Program-made: the position numbers and the translations under genes
Origin: Gemmatimonadota bacterium
GTDB taxonomy: Bacteria > Gemmatimonadota > Gemmatimonadetes > Longimicrobiales > Gaopeijiaceae
Length of the DNA: 13,690 bases
Assembly: GCA_007129525.1 (NCBI GenBank)
Contig: SKVI01000133.1
Span: 1 to 13,690, forward strand
Reading direction: 5' to 3'
Shown: positions 7,158 through 13,690 of the stretch, piece by piece
Position numbering within the stretch: position 1 is the stretch's first letter
How the letters are laid out: the number at the start of each line of letters is the position of its first letter
Notes under the pieces: generated by a model
What the model was told of the DNA's origin: nothing
The model's database searches: none
What the model saw: the letters and a program-made list of their open reading frames with translations, nothing else

Positions 7158-7940
7158 ATGAACTTCGAGACACGGTCGCTCTCCGTTCGCTATCGTCCTG
7201 ACGCGGCCCGGGCGCTGGATCGAGTCACCATGCGGGTCCCCGCCGGTACGTTGTACGCCGTCCTGGGACCCAACGGGTCCGGAAAGTCCACCCTCATGCG
7301 GGCATTGCTGGGGACGGTGACTCCGGAGGAGGGAGAGGCCCTGGTGGGAGACCGCCCGGTGCGTCGATGGAAGCGCCGGGAACTGGCCCGTGCAGTGGGC
7401 GCCGTGAGCCAGCGGGAGTCCACCGCCTTTCCCATCAGCGTCCGGGGTCTGGTGGAAATGGGGCGTTATCCGCACCTGGGGCCGCTGCGCTCCATGACCC
7501 CGGCCGACCGGGCGACGGTGGACGCCGCCCTCCAGCGCTGTCACATCGAAGAGCTGGCAGATCGCTCGGTGGGCACTCTCTCCGGAGGCGAGTTTCAGCG
7601 AACCCGCATCGCCCGGGCGCTGGCCCAGGCCCCCTCAGCCCTGGTCCTGGACGAACCCACCGCCTCCCTGGACATTCGGCATGAGATGGGGATTCTGAGG
7701 CTCCTGCGGCAATCCGCCGACGAGGGCGTCACGGTGGTGCTGGTGACCCACCACCTGAACCTGGCGGCCAGGTTCGCGGATCGCCTCCTGCTCCTGGGGG
7801 AAGGCCGTGTGGCGGCAGAGGGGCCGGTAGAGGAGGTCTTCCAGGCACCGATCCTGGAACAGGTCTACGGTTGGCCCCTGTCGGTGCGCCGTGATCCCGT
7901 GAGCGGAAGTCCCGCGGTGACACCCCTGGATGACCCGTGA
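7158..7940 (+). CDS. BtuD/FecE-family ABC transporter ATP-binding protein
   Basis: The 260-aa cytoplasmic ATPase energises the neighbouring permease. It has Walker A GPNGSGKST (37-45), Q-loop VSQRES around Q86, signature LSGGEFQR (142-149), Walker B ALVLDE (162-167) with D-loop PTASLD, and H-loop TH (198-199). The segment FPISVRGLVEMGRYPHLG (92-109) after the Q-loop is typical of the iron-chelate/cobalamin ATPase group. All catalytic residues appear intact. It starts 13 nt after the permease stop with GAGGG about 7 nt before the ATG, and its end converges with rsgA. Confidence 0.95.
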   Translation: MNFETRSLSVRYRPDAARALDRVTMRVPAGTLYAVLGPNGSGKSTLMRALLGTVTPEEGEALVGDRPVRRWKRRELARAVGAVSQRESTAFPISVRGLVEMGRYPHLGPLRSMTPADRATVDAALQRCHIEELADRSVGTLSGGEFQRTRIARALAQAPSALVLDEPTASLDIRHEMGILRLLRQSADEGVTVVLVTHHLNLAARFADRLLLLGEGRVAAEGPVEEVFQAPILEQVYGWPLSVRRDPVSGSPAVTPLDDP

Positions 7941-7949
7941 CGAGGAGCA

Positions 7950-7966
7950 GCTACTCTTCCAGTAGC
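7950..7966. terminator. Small hairpin at the convergent transporter/rsgA junction
   Basis: GCTACT (7950-7955) and AGTAGC (7961-7966) form a 6-bp stem with a 5-nt loop, right after the ATPase gene and including the rsgA stop codon. No T-tract follows on either strand, so it is at best a weak bidirectional terminator or a transcript-end stabiliser. Confidence 0.25.
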
Positions 7967-8946
7967 CTCACGTAGCTGTCGTAGCGCTCCCGCCGGATCT
8001 CTCCGGCCTCCAGCGCTTCCTTCACCGCACAGTCGGGCTCGTGGACGTGCGAGCAACTCCTGAACCTGCACGCCCCCTCCACCCTCCGGAACTCCGGAAA
8101 GCTCAGATCCAGCTCCTCGGGCTCGATTCCCCAGGCATTGACCTCCGAGAACCCCGGCGTGTCGATGATCCGGGCCCCGTCGTCCAGGACCAGAAGCCGG
8201 GCCGCCACGGTGGTGTGCCGGCCCTGTCCGTGCCTCCGGCTCACCTCCCGGGTGAGCAGCTCCAGGGTCGGATCCAGCGCGTTCAGGAGGCTCGACTTTC
8301 CGACGCCCGAGGGGCCCACCAGCGCACTGGTTCGGCGGACCAGGGTGCGGCTCAGCTCGTCCAGGCCCTCACGGGTCACCGCCGAGCAGCGAACCACCGG
8401 GTAGCCCACCCCCCGGTACATCTCCACGATGGGGACCACGGCCTCGGCGCCGCTTTCCAGATCAATCTTGTTGATGACCAGGACAGGATCGATGTTGCAG
8501 CTCTCGGCCAGCACCAGGAATCGGTCCGCGATCTCGCTCCGGAAGGGGGGCTCGTCGGCAGACATCACCACCAGCACCTGGTCCACGTTGGCCGCCACCA
8601 CCCGGGGACGTCGACCCCGGGGACCCGCCCGCACCAGCTCCCGCTTCCGCCCCATGACCGACTCGATGACCCAGCCCTCGTCGTCGTCGGTGGGCGCCAC
8701 CTCGACCCGATCCCCGGCCACCACCCGGTCTCCGGTGCGGGCTTCCCGCTTGATCCGCCCGCGCAGGAAGGCCGTCACGCGGCCGCCGTCCTCCAGGAGA
8801 ACCTGATAGCGGCCCCCCACCGCCTCCAGCACCACGCCCCTCCCGGCGCCGGTCCCGGATCCGTCACGCAAAACGCCCCGCCCCTCCCCGGTGCCGTCGG
8901 CATCCGGAGAGGGGCGGGGCGCGGAGGCTTCCAGCTCCTCTGACAT
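7951..8946 (-). CDS. rsgA: Ribosome small-subunit assembly GTPase RsgA (YjeQ/YloQ)
   Basis: RsgA is a circularly permuted GTPase that checks late 30S subunit maturation. The 331-aa product shows the permuted order: an OB-fold (about 36-100), then G4 NKID (159-162), G5-like CSAV (187-190), G1 GPSGVGKSS (211-219), the G2 threonine in GRHTT (242-246) and G3 DTPG (262-265). The C-terminal zinc knuckle has C293, C298, H300 and C306. The first 35 residues are a Gly/Ala/Pro-rich extension with no recognised role. Since I see no clear Shine-Dalgarno before the ATG, the true start could be a little downstream. It lies 31 nt behind the sigma factor gene on the same strand, so the two are probably co-transcribed. 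Confidence 0.96.
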   Translation of the reverse strand: MSEELEASAPRPSPDADGTGEGRGVLRDGSGTGAGRGVVLEAVGGRYQVLLEDGGRVTAFLRGRIKREARTGDRVVAGDRVEVAPTDDDEGWVIESVMGRKRELVRAGPRGRRPRVVAANVDQVLVVMSADEPPFRSEIADRFLVLAESCNIDPVLVINKIDLESGAEAVVPIVEMYRGVGYPVVRCSAVTREGLDELSRTLVRRTSALVGPSGVGKSSLLNALDPTLELLTREVSRRHGQGRHTTVAARLLVLDDGARIIDTPGFSEVNAWGIEPEELDLSFPEFRRVEGACRFRSCSHVHEPDCAVKEALEAGEIRRERYDSYVRLLEE

Positions 8947-8977
8947 TCAGCGCTGCAGGCGGGTCACTCGGAGCGCC

Positions 8978-9880
8978 TCAGGCGGCGAAGGACTCCAGGG
9001 CATCACCCTTTCCGCCCTCGCGAAGCCGGCGGAGAGCCCGGTCCCGGAGCTGACGGATCCGCTCGCGGGTGACCCCCAGCATGTTCCCGATCTCCTCCAG
9101 GGTATGCTCGCGCTCTCCGTCGAGCCCGAAGTAGAGGCGGAGCACCTTGGCGTCGCGGGGCTCCAGGGTATCCAGCGCCGACGTGACGGCCTCGGTGAGG
9201 AGCCGGGACTCCACGTCCTGCTCCGGCTCCGCTGCCTCCTCGTTGATGAAGCGCTCCACGAGCTGCGAGTCCTCGGAGTCGCCGATGGGCGCGTCCAGGC
9301 GGATCTCAGCTGCGTTCAGGGTCTGGAGCGACTCGATGAGCTCCGGGGTCAGATCGGTGGCCGCGCTCAACTCTTCCGGGTTGGGATCCCGGCCCAACTC
9401 CTGCTTCAGGCGCTCCTTCTCGCGAAAGATCCGAGCCAGATCCGACGCCCGGTTCAGCGGAACCCGGACCGAACGCCCGTGGTTCGCCAGGGCGGCCAGA
9501 ATGGCCTGCCGGATCCACCACACCGCATAGGAGATGAACTTCACGCCCTGCTCCGGATCGAACTTCCGGGCGGCGGTCACCAGCCCCACGTTCCCCTCCT
9601 GAATCAGGTCGGTGAGGGACACTCCGCGGTTCTGGTACTTCTTTGCCACGCTGATGACGAAGCGGAGGTTGGCCCGGGCCAGTTCCTGCACCGCGTCCTC
9701 GTCTCCGGCCTGCGCCCGGGCTCCCAGCTCCTTCTCCCGATCGGGAGTGATGAGCTCATGCCGGCTTACGTCTCGGAGGTACTGGTCCAGGGCAGTCTGC
9801 TCCTCGACGCTGCCGTCGAAGCCCCCGAGCCCCTTCTTTTTCTTTTTGCCCTTCCGGCGGCTCTTGGTGCTGGTCGCCAT
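8978..9880 (-). CDS. RNA polymerase sigma-70 factor, short primary/group 2 type without region 1.1
   Basis: The 300-aa product has sigma region 1.2 (DQYLRDVSRHELIT, 32-45), region 2 (NLRFVISVAKKYQNRGVSLT with the 2.3-2.4 block YAVWWIRQAI, about 71-128), region 3 (about 145-215) and region 4 with the -35-binding helix-turn-helix LEEIGNMLGVTRERIRQLRD (261-280). It lacks the acidic region 1.1 and the long non-conserved insert of a typical RpoD; a lysine-rich tail (GKKKKKG, 11-17) takes its place. This can be the housekeeping factor in phyla where it is short, or an alternative group 2 factor; the window cannot decide. AAGGAG (9894-9899) lies 13 nt before the ATG, a long spacing. A 368-bp structured non-coding region precedes it and rsgA follows. 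Confidence 0.95.
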   Translation of the reverse strand: MATSTKSRRKGKKKKKGLGGFDGSVEEQTALDQYLRDVSRHELITPDREKELGARAQAGDEDAVQELARANLRFVISVAKKYQNRGVSLTDLIQEGNVGLVTAARKFDPEQGVKFISYAVWWIRQAILAALANHGRSVRVPLNRASDLARIFREKERLKQELGRDPNPEELSAATDLTPELIESLQTLNAAEIRLDAPIGDSEDSQLVERFINEEAAEPEQDVESRLLTEAVTSALDTLEPRDAKVLRLYFGLDGEREHTLEEIGNMLGVTRERIRQLRDRALRRLREGGKGDALESFAA

Positions 9881-10013
9881 TGCTTTATCTATTCTCCTTC
9901 CAGTCCCGTTTCGAATCGGCTCCGACCCGAAGAGGCCGAAGGTTCCTTACCTGGGGTATGCGAAAGTGGGGAGCGAGCCTGTGGCCCGCGTTCCCTGTCA
10001 GATTAGGTGCTAC

Positions 10014-10032
10014 CCCGCCCCCTTCCGGCGGG
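10014..10032. repeat. GC-rich hairpin upstream of the sigma factor gene
   Basis: CCCGCC (10014-10019) pairs with GGCGGG (10027-10032) across a 7-nt loop. It lies about 135 bp before the sigma start codon, with no T-tract on either side. Confidence 0.5.
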
Positions 10033-10041
10033 TCCACAGCC

Positions 10042-10070
10042 CTTCAAGTTAAACCCAGCTCCACTTGAAG
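10042..10070. repeat. 8-bp perfect inverted repeat upstream of the sigma factor gene
   Basis: CTTCAAGT (10042-10049) and ACTTGAAG (10063-10070) are perfect inverted arms around 13 nt. It could be a regulator binding site or an RNA hairpin. A weak -10-like TTTAAC on the minus strand falls between the arms. Function is not shown. Confidence 0.5.
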
Positions 10071-10248
10071 TCCAGAGCAGGGAACGTCCCTACCGCAGTT
10101 CACAGGGAGGGGAGGAGAGGGCCGTTCCCTCCCGTCGGCATCGCCGGCCTCGGTACATCGCCATCCCTCCGAAGGACGCATCGTAACCCTTCACTCGGGT
10201 CGAGTTCCGCCCCGTCTCACCACTCTCTCCAGGGCATGGATGGACCCC

Positions 10249-11532
10249 CTACGCTCGCAGACGATCCAGGACCTGTCGGGGCTCCAACCGCCGTCTCTCG
10301 AGGGTGAAGATCCTGAGCACTCGTGTGGTTCCATAGAGCTCCCGGGCCACCAGGGGCAGATCGATGACCCCGGGCAGGCCCCGCTCACCCAGACGCTGGA
10401 CCCGTCCGCCCCGACGCTCCACCAGCAGGTCCAGCTCCAGCATGCGCCGCTTGGTGGGAAAGTCGATCATGACTTCGCCCGCAGCCAGGCCCAGCTCCTC
10501 GGCCAGCTCGTCCTCCACGGTCCTTCGCCGTCCTCCCTCCCAGGACACCCATTCCGCCAGCTCCACCCCCCCCAGCTCCGGCGCGGTGAGTTCCAGCGCC
10601 CGCTTGGGCAACCTCCGATTCCGGAGCGCCGGGATCCACCGCCGACCGATGCGCCGGGCGTCGTCGGTGTCTGAGGCCAGACTCCTCCGTCGGACCTCGT
10701 GGAGCAGCTCCTCGTCGGTGGGCCCCACCAGCTCGGGCGGATTCAGGAGACCGTGCCTCACCGCTTCTCCCACGATGCGCTTGTAGAGGGCGGTGGCGGC
10801 ACGCACGGCATGATGCCAGTAGACGTTCCTGAACATCTGGTACTTGGCGAAGAGGAGGGACTCAAGGGCGCTGATGGCCTTCTCCTGAACCCCCACCTCC
10901 AACCCGCCCGACCGGGGATCCTCCAGCAGGACGAGTCCCTGCAGGAGCCGGTCCACGTCAACCTCGCCGTAGGGGACACCGCAGAAACGTGCGTCCCGTC
11001 GCAGGTACTCCATCTTGTCCAGGTCCAGGCTTCCACTCACCAGTCCCTGCAGCGGATCGTCTCCCTTTCCCCTGATCAGGTCGTAGATCCGGGCCGGCGC
11101 GTCGGGTCCCAGGGGAGCCATGGCCTCCTGGAGCTCTTCGGAGCGGAAGAACTGGGCGCTCACCGCCTCGTGGTCGCCCGGTAGGCGATCTGCCTCCAGC
11201 TCCTCCAGGGCATGGGAGAAGGCGTAGTGACCAATGTCGTGGAGGAGGGCCGCGTAGGGAATCAGCTCCGTGCCCGGGTCCCGCTCCCGGACCCGCTCGT
11301 CCCGCTCGGCCAAGAGCCGGAGAGCGGTGCGGGCCAGGTGATAGACGCCCAGGGCGTGATCGAAGCGGGTGTGCGTAGCTCCGGGGTAGATCAGGTGGGC
11401 GAACCCCAGCTGCCGAATGTACCGCAGCCGCTGGAACGCGGGCGTGTCCACGATGCGAACTGCCACGGGATCCAGCCGAATGGTGTTCCAGAGGGGGTCC
11501 CGCACGATAAGGAACTTCCGGTCTGAGCTCAT
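10249..11532 (-). CDS. HD-domain phosphohydrolase (dGTPase/SAMHD1-like, YwfO-type)
   Basis: The 427-aa cytoplasmic product belongs to the HD superfamily branch that includes YwfO-like and SAMHD1-like nucleoside triphosphate hydrolases. It starts IRLDPVAVRIVDTPAFQRLR (19-38), then HTRFDHALGVYHLA (54-67, metal/substrate histidines H54 and H59), the HD pair in ALLHDIGHYAFSH (95-107, H98-D99), and the late metal ligand in SLDLDKMEYLRRD (168-180). FRNVYWHH further on is also typical. All metal-site residues seem present. The natural substrate, possibly dNTPs, is inferred from family only. I see no Shine-Dalgarno; a -10-like TAGACT ends 6 nt before the ATG, suggesting a leaderless transcript. It is divergent from the UvrC-like gene. 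Confidence 0.93.
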   Translation of the reverse strand: MSSDRKFLIVRDPLWNTIRLDPVAVRIVDTPAFQRLRYIRQLGFAHLIYPGATHTRFDHALGVYHLARTALRLLAERDERVRERDPGTELIPYAALLHDIGHYAFSHALEELEADRLPGDHEAVSAQFFRSEELQEAMAPLGPDAPARIYDLIRGKGDDPLQGLVSGSLDLDKMEYLRRDARFCGVPYGEVDVDRLLQGLVLLEDPRSGGLEVGVQEKAISALESLLFAKYQMFRNVYWHHAVRAATALYKRIVGEAVRHGLLNPPELVGPTDEELLHEVRRRSLASDTDDARRIGRRWIPALRNRRLPKRALELTAPELGGVELAEWVSWEGGRRRTVEDELAEELGLAAGEVMIDFPTKRRMLELDLLVERRGGRVQRLGERGLPGVIDLPLVARELYGTTRVLRIFTLERRRLEPRQVLDRLRA

Positions 11533-11538
11533 GGACCG

Positions 11539-11567
11539 AGTCTACCCGTCGGGAGGGGCCGCAGCAA
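11539..11567 (-). promoter_or_regulatory. Putative promoter giving a leaderless HD-gene transcript
   Basis: On the minus strand TTGCTG (11562-11567) and TAGACT (11539-11544) are separated by 17 bp. The -10-like hexamer ends 6 nt before the ATG at 11532, so transcription would start at or next to the start codon. The -35 match is weak (TTG only); the -10 match is 4 of 6. Confidence 0.4.
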
Positions 11568-11611
11568 TGGCCGTTCGGGTGCGGCTGGGGGGATCGATCC
11601 CGGCCGCCACC

Positions 11612-11640
11612 TGTACGGGCGACGCGCCACACCCTATACT
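11612..11640 (+). promoter_or_regulatory. Putative promoter of the UvrC-like gene
   Basis: TATACT (11635-11640) is a 5-of-6 match to the -10 consensus, with TGTACG (11612-11617, 3 of 6 to the -35 consensus) 17 bp upstream. It would give a leader of roughly 30 nt before the ATG at 11676. Confidence 0.45.
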
Positions 11641-11675
11641 TCCGGAGAAACCCGAACAGATGGCGAAGACCCTCG

Positions 11676-12761
11676 ATGACCGCACCACCCCGAACCGTTC
11701 GTCCCGATCTCCGTCGCAGCGTGACGGCGGCTGCAGAGAACCGTCCCGGCGTGTACCGCTTCCTGGGTCCCCGAGGCGAGGTCCTGTATGTCGGCAAATC
11801 CATTCGGGTCCGAACGCGACTCCTCTCGTACTTCAGGGGGGAGAAGGGCGGCCGGGAAGCCGAGCTCGTCCGCACCGCCAGGAATGTGGAGTGGGACTAC
11901 GTTCCCAACGAATTCGAGGCCCTTCTCCGCGAGTTGCGGCTGATCCAGTCCTTTCGGCCCCGCTTCAACGTGCGTCACCGCCGGCGCCGCAGGTTCGCGT
12001 GGATTCGCCTCACCCCCGGCCCGGCCCCCCGCCTTGTGGCCACCCGTGCGCCTCGCAAGGACGGGAGTCGGTACTTCGGTCCCTTTCCCGCGTCCCGGGC
12101 GCTGCCCCGCACTCTGCGGGAGCTGGCCCACGTCACCGGCCTCCGGGACTGCCCGGAGAAGACCCCCATCCACTTCGCCGACCAATTGGATCTCCTGGGT
12201 ACGCATCGAACCCCTTTGTGCATTCGGGGCGAAACCGGCACCTGCCCGGCCCCCTGCGCGGCCCTCTGTACCCAGGGAGAGTACCGGGAGGGGGTTCGCC
12301 GGGTCGAGGCCTTCCTCACAGGAGAGTCGGACGAGGTGCCGCGCCTCCTTCGAGCTCGCATGACGGAGGCCTCCCGGGCACGGGAGTTCGAGCGGGCCGC
12401 CCGACTCAGAGACCGGGCCCAGCGGCTGGAGGAGCTCCAGGAACGGGTGGTGGAGTTCCACCGTCACCTGCACCGCCTCTCCTTCGTGTACCATATCGAA
12501 GGCACACGACCCGGCGAAGATCGACGCTACCTCATCGTGGCGGGACGGGTGCGCCACACCTTTTCCGGTCGGGAGGCGGTCCACGGAGACGACCCGAAGG
12601 TATCGCCGCAAAGACTTCACCGGATTCTCCGGGAGCCCCGGGATAACCCCTGGACCCTCTCAGCGACACAGCGCGAGGAACTCTTCCTGGTCATCCGGTG
12701 GTTCCGTCAGCGGCCCGGGGAGCTGGCGTGCACTCGTCCCCTGGAGGAGCTCCTGTCCTGA
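11676..12761 (+). CDS. UvrC-like GIY-YIG nuclease lacking the C-terminal nuclease and HhH domains
   Basis: The 361-aa product aligns with the N-terminal half of UvrC, the nucleotide-excision-repair nuclease. The GIY-YIG domain has PGVYRF (24-29), LYVGKS (37-42), R47 in the catalytic-arginine region, and NEFEALLRELRLI (78-90) with the metal-binding glutamate at about E81, then FRPRFNV. Cysteines C159, C182, C190 and C194 match the spacing of the UvrC Fe-S cluster (C198 is extra). A UVR (UvrB-binding) motif spans about 222-256, with FERAARLRDRAQRLEEL. The last 100 residues are not the RNase H-like 5'-nuclease or HhH domains of full UvrC (about 600 aa). Cho also lacks these, but Cho has no UVR motif. 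The ATG has no clear Shine-Dalgarno and no in-frame start lies just upstream. Confidence 0.9.
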   Translation: MTAPPRTVRPDLRRSVTAAAENRPGVYRFLGPRGEVLYVGKSIRVRTRLLSYFRGEKGGREAELVRTARNVEWDYVPNEFEALLRELRLIQSFRPRFNVRHRRRRRFAWIRLTPGPAPRLVATRAPRKDGSRYFGPFPASRALPRTLRELAHVTGLRDCPEKTPIHFADQLDLLGTHRTPLCIRGETGTCPAPCAALCTQGEYREGVRRVEAFLTGESDEVPRLLRARMTEASRAREFERAARLRDRAQRLEELQERVVEFHRHLHRLSFVYHIEGTRPGEDRRYLIVAGRVRHTFSGREAVHGDDPKVSPQRLHRILREPRDNPWTLSATQREELFLVIRWFRQRPGELACTRPLEELLS

Positions 12762-12776
12762 GCCGTCCACTCCAAC

Positions 12777-13247
12777 TCAGCCGTCGGCCCCAGCCAGCTC
12801 GCGGACGATCCGGTACTCATCTTCCCGCACGGGCTGGACCGAGAGCCGCATGCGCCGCACCAGAACCATCTTTTCCAGCGCCGGGTGCTCCTTGATCTCC
12901 TTCAGCGGAACGAGGCGGGGAAACTCCTCCACGAACTCCACATCCACCAGGAACCAGCGGGGCTCCTCGCGGGTGGCCTTCTCGTCGTGGTAGCGGCTCT
13001 CCGGGTCGAACTGGGTGGGATCCGGATACGGTTCCGAAGCCACCCGCGCCACGCCCACCACCCCCGACGGACGGGCGTTGGAATGGTAGTACAGGATCAG
13101 ATCCCCCGGGCTCATATCATCCCGCATGTGATTGCGGGCTTCGTAGTTCCGGACCCCGACCCAGCGGGTTTTTCCGTCGCGCCGCAGGTCGCGAATGGAG
13201 TACTCGTCCTCCTCGCTTTTCATGAGCCAGTACTTCTGGGCCGCCAT
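12777..13247 (-). CDS. EVE-domain protein (PUA-like, modified-base binding family)
   Basis: The 156-aa product is a full-length stand-alone EVE domain. Family marks are YWLMKSEEDEYSIRDL (6-21), WVGVRNYEARNHMRD (29-43), GDLILYYHS (48-56), GVVGVARVA (62-70), then SRYHDEK and WFLVDVEF. EVE domains share the PUA fold and are linked to recognition of modified nucleic-acid bases; THYN1 is the eukaryotic relative. The frame is open upstream to 13409, but homology begins at the ATG at 13247, which has GAGGAG 5 nt before it. It lies 50 nt behind the M24 peptidase gene on the same strand and converges on the UvrC-like gene with a 15-nt gap. Confidence 0.93.
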   Translation of the reverse strand: MAAQKYWLMKSEEDEYSIRDLRRDGKTRWVGVRNYEARNHMRDDMSPGDLILYYHSNARPSGVVGVARVASEPYPDPTQFDPESRYHDEKATREEPRWFLVDVEFVEEFPRLVPLKEIKEHPALEKMVLVRRMRLSVQPVREDEYRIVRELAGADG

Positions 13248-13252
13248 GGCCT

Positions 13253-13258
13253 CTCCTC
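13253..13258 (-). promoter_or_regulatory. Shine-Dalgarno site deciding the EVE gene start
   Basis: GAGGAG lies 5 nt before the ATG at 13247. It supports this start over the open frame that continues upstream to 13409. Confidence 0.7.
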
Positions 13259-13297
13259 GTTGGTTCGTTTGGAATGCTGTCGGACAGGTTCCGGGGC

Positions 13298-13690
13298 CTA
13301 CCAGATCAGGTGGAACTGCTCCTGCCTCCGGAAGACCCAGTGACGCTCGCCGGCCTCGTCCAGGTAGGCTTCCTCCTCCTGACGACACTGCACCGGCTTG
13401 CCGTTCCATTCGGGGACCGGCACCGTGGCCTGCAACTCGATGGAGTGCCAGGTGGACGCTCTCAGGACCACGTCACCTCGCACGGGAACCCCCTCCTGGG
13501 CGTCCCAGCGCCCGATGAGAGGACCGGCGCCGTGACCGTGGTCGCCGATGGGGTGCGTGTAGACGGTGCCGTCGATCCCCTCCTCCTCCAGGCGGGCCAG
13601 GGTGGCCGCCAGTATCTCGTTTCCGGTTCGCCCGGGTTCCATCTCCTCCAGGAGCAGGGGGTCTGGTCCCCCGCGGTCGCGGCCTCGACC
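13298..13690 (-). CDS. M24-family metallopeptidase (Xaa-Pro aminopeptidase-like), C-terminal part
   Basis: The frame is open from the right edge to a TAG at 13298, giving the last 130 residues. They carry the C-terminal half of the M24 'pita-bread' metallopeptidase fold: PGRTGNEILAA, then THPIGDHGHGAGPLIGRWD with a metal-site histidine, STWHSIELQA with a metal-site glutamate, and QEEEAYL with a probable second glutamate. The two aspartate ligands would lie outside the window. The wording around HPIGxHGHxAGP is that of prolidase or aminopeptidase P relatives found in many GC-rich bacteria. An internal ATG at 13642 is not the real start, as the matching sequence continues upstream of it. The EVE gene follows 50 nt downstream. 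Confidence 0.85.
   Translation of the reverse strand, partial: GRGRDRGGPDPLLLEEMEPGRTGNEILAATLARLEEEGIDGTVYTHPIGDHGHGAGPLIGRWDAQEGVPVRGDVVLRASTWHSIELQATVPVPEWNGKPVQCRQEEEAYLDEAGERHWVFRRQEQFHLIW

Larger units (their letters stand above)
9881..10248. other. 368-bp non-coding region upstream of the sigma factor gene
   Basis: No convincing gene is found on either strand. On the minus strand it lies between the stop of the HD phosphohydrolase gene and the sigma start, so it should hold the sigma promoter and any HD-gene terminator. It contains two hairpins 9 nt apart (10014-10032 and 10042-10070, listed separately) and a weak 5-bp hairpin, ACTCG (10193-10197) and CGAGT (10201-10205). I find no strong sigma-70 promoter; TTTAAC within the loop of the distal inverted repeat is the best -10-like hexamer and is weak. 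No T-rich intrinsic terminator is evident. Confidence 0.5.

Noticed and set aside
9834..9847. A-rich run (minus strand AAAAAGAAAAAGAA) that might be a slippery frameshift site in the sigma gene
   Set aside because: The in-frame codons are AAA and AAG runs for the lysine tail, with no downstream structure or useful alternative frame seen, so it is simply a poly-lysine stretch.
8891..10006. A 371-codon plus-strand frame opposite the sigma factor gene
   Set aside because: It is a shadow of the well-supported sigma gene and has no domain-like features.
9989..10130. AGGGAACG motif seen three times on mixed strands (9989-9996, 10079-10086, 10123-10130)
   Set aside because: Pairs of matching 8-mers are expected by chance in about 370 bp, and the spacing is irregular, so it is not a supported operator.
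10050..10180. A short minus-strand ATG frame of about 43 codons in the region before the sigma gene
   Set aside because: No Shine-Dalgarno, no motif, and a composition typical of non-coding GC-rich sequence.
12744..12753. 10-bp palindrome AGGAGCTCCT near the end of the UvrC-like gene
   Set aside because: It lies in coding sequence and comes from common Glu-Glu-Leu-Leu codons; no T-tract or function is evident.

Overview
This is a GC-rich, gene-dense bacterial chromosomal segment with no transposase, integrase, tRNA, rRNA or CRISPR array that I can see. Lipoprotein signals imply a diderm or at least lipoprotein-exporting cell. The short primary-like sigma factor, the style of the SbcD-like protein and the truncated UvrC homologue would fit Gemmatimonadota or a similar GC-rich phylum. 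That is an impression from protein style, not a placement.

Left block (minus strand, 4035 to beyond 1): three genes are joined by 4-nt start/stop overlaps. In order of transcription they are a flavin reductase-domain protein, a six-helix membrane protein with a spermidine-synthase/methyltransferase-like C-terminal domain, and a long protein cut by the window edge. The last one starts as an SbcD/Mre11-type metallophosphoesterase and continues in the same frame into coiled coil, a CPTC zinc-hook-like motif, more coiled coil and the start of an SbcC/Rad50-like C-terminal lobe. Several nuclease motifs of its phosphoesterase part are substituted. It is the most unusual object in the window.

Middle block (plus strand, 4171 to 7940): an unrecognised lipoprotein, a BtuF-type substrate-binding lipoprotein, a FecCD/BtuC-type permease and a BtuD/FecE-type ATPase. 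The first three are joined by 1-nt and 4-nt overlaps and the ATPase follows after 13 nt. This reads as a complete importer for cobalamin, heme or a ferric siderophore with an extra lipoprotein as its first gene.

Right-centre block (minus strand, 11532 to 7951): an HD-domain phosphohydrolase of the dGTPase/SAMHD1-like type, a 368-bp non-coding stretch with two hairpins, a 300-aa sigma-70 factor without region 1.1, and the ribosome-assembly GTPase RsgA 31 nt behind it. RsgA converges on the transporter operon with a 10-nt gap.

Right block: a UvrC-like protein on the plus strand (11676 to 12761), divergent from the HD gene, keeps the GIY-YIG nuclease, the Fe-S cysteines and the UVR motif but lacks the C-terminal nuclease and HhH domains. 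It converges on a minus-strand pair, a partial M24 metallopeptidase entering from the right edge followed by an EVE-domain protein.
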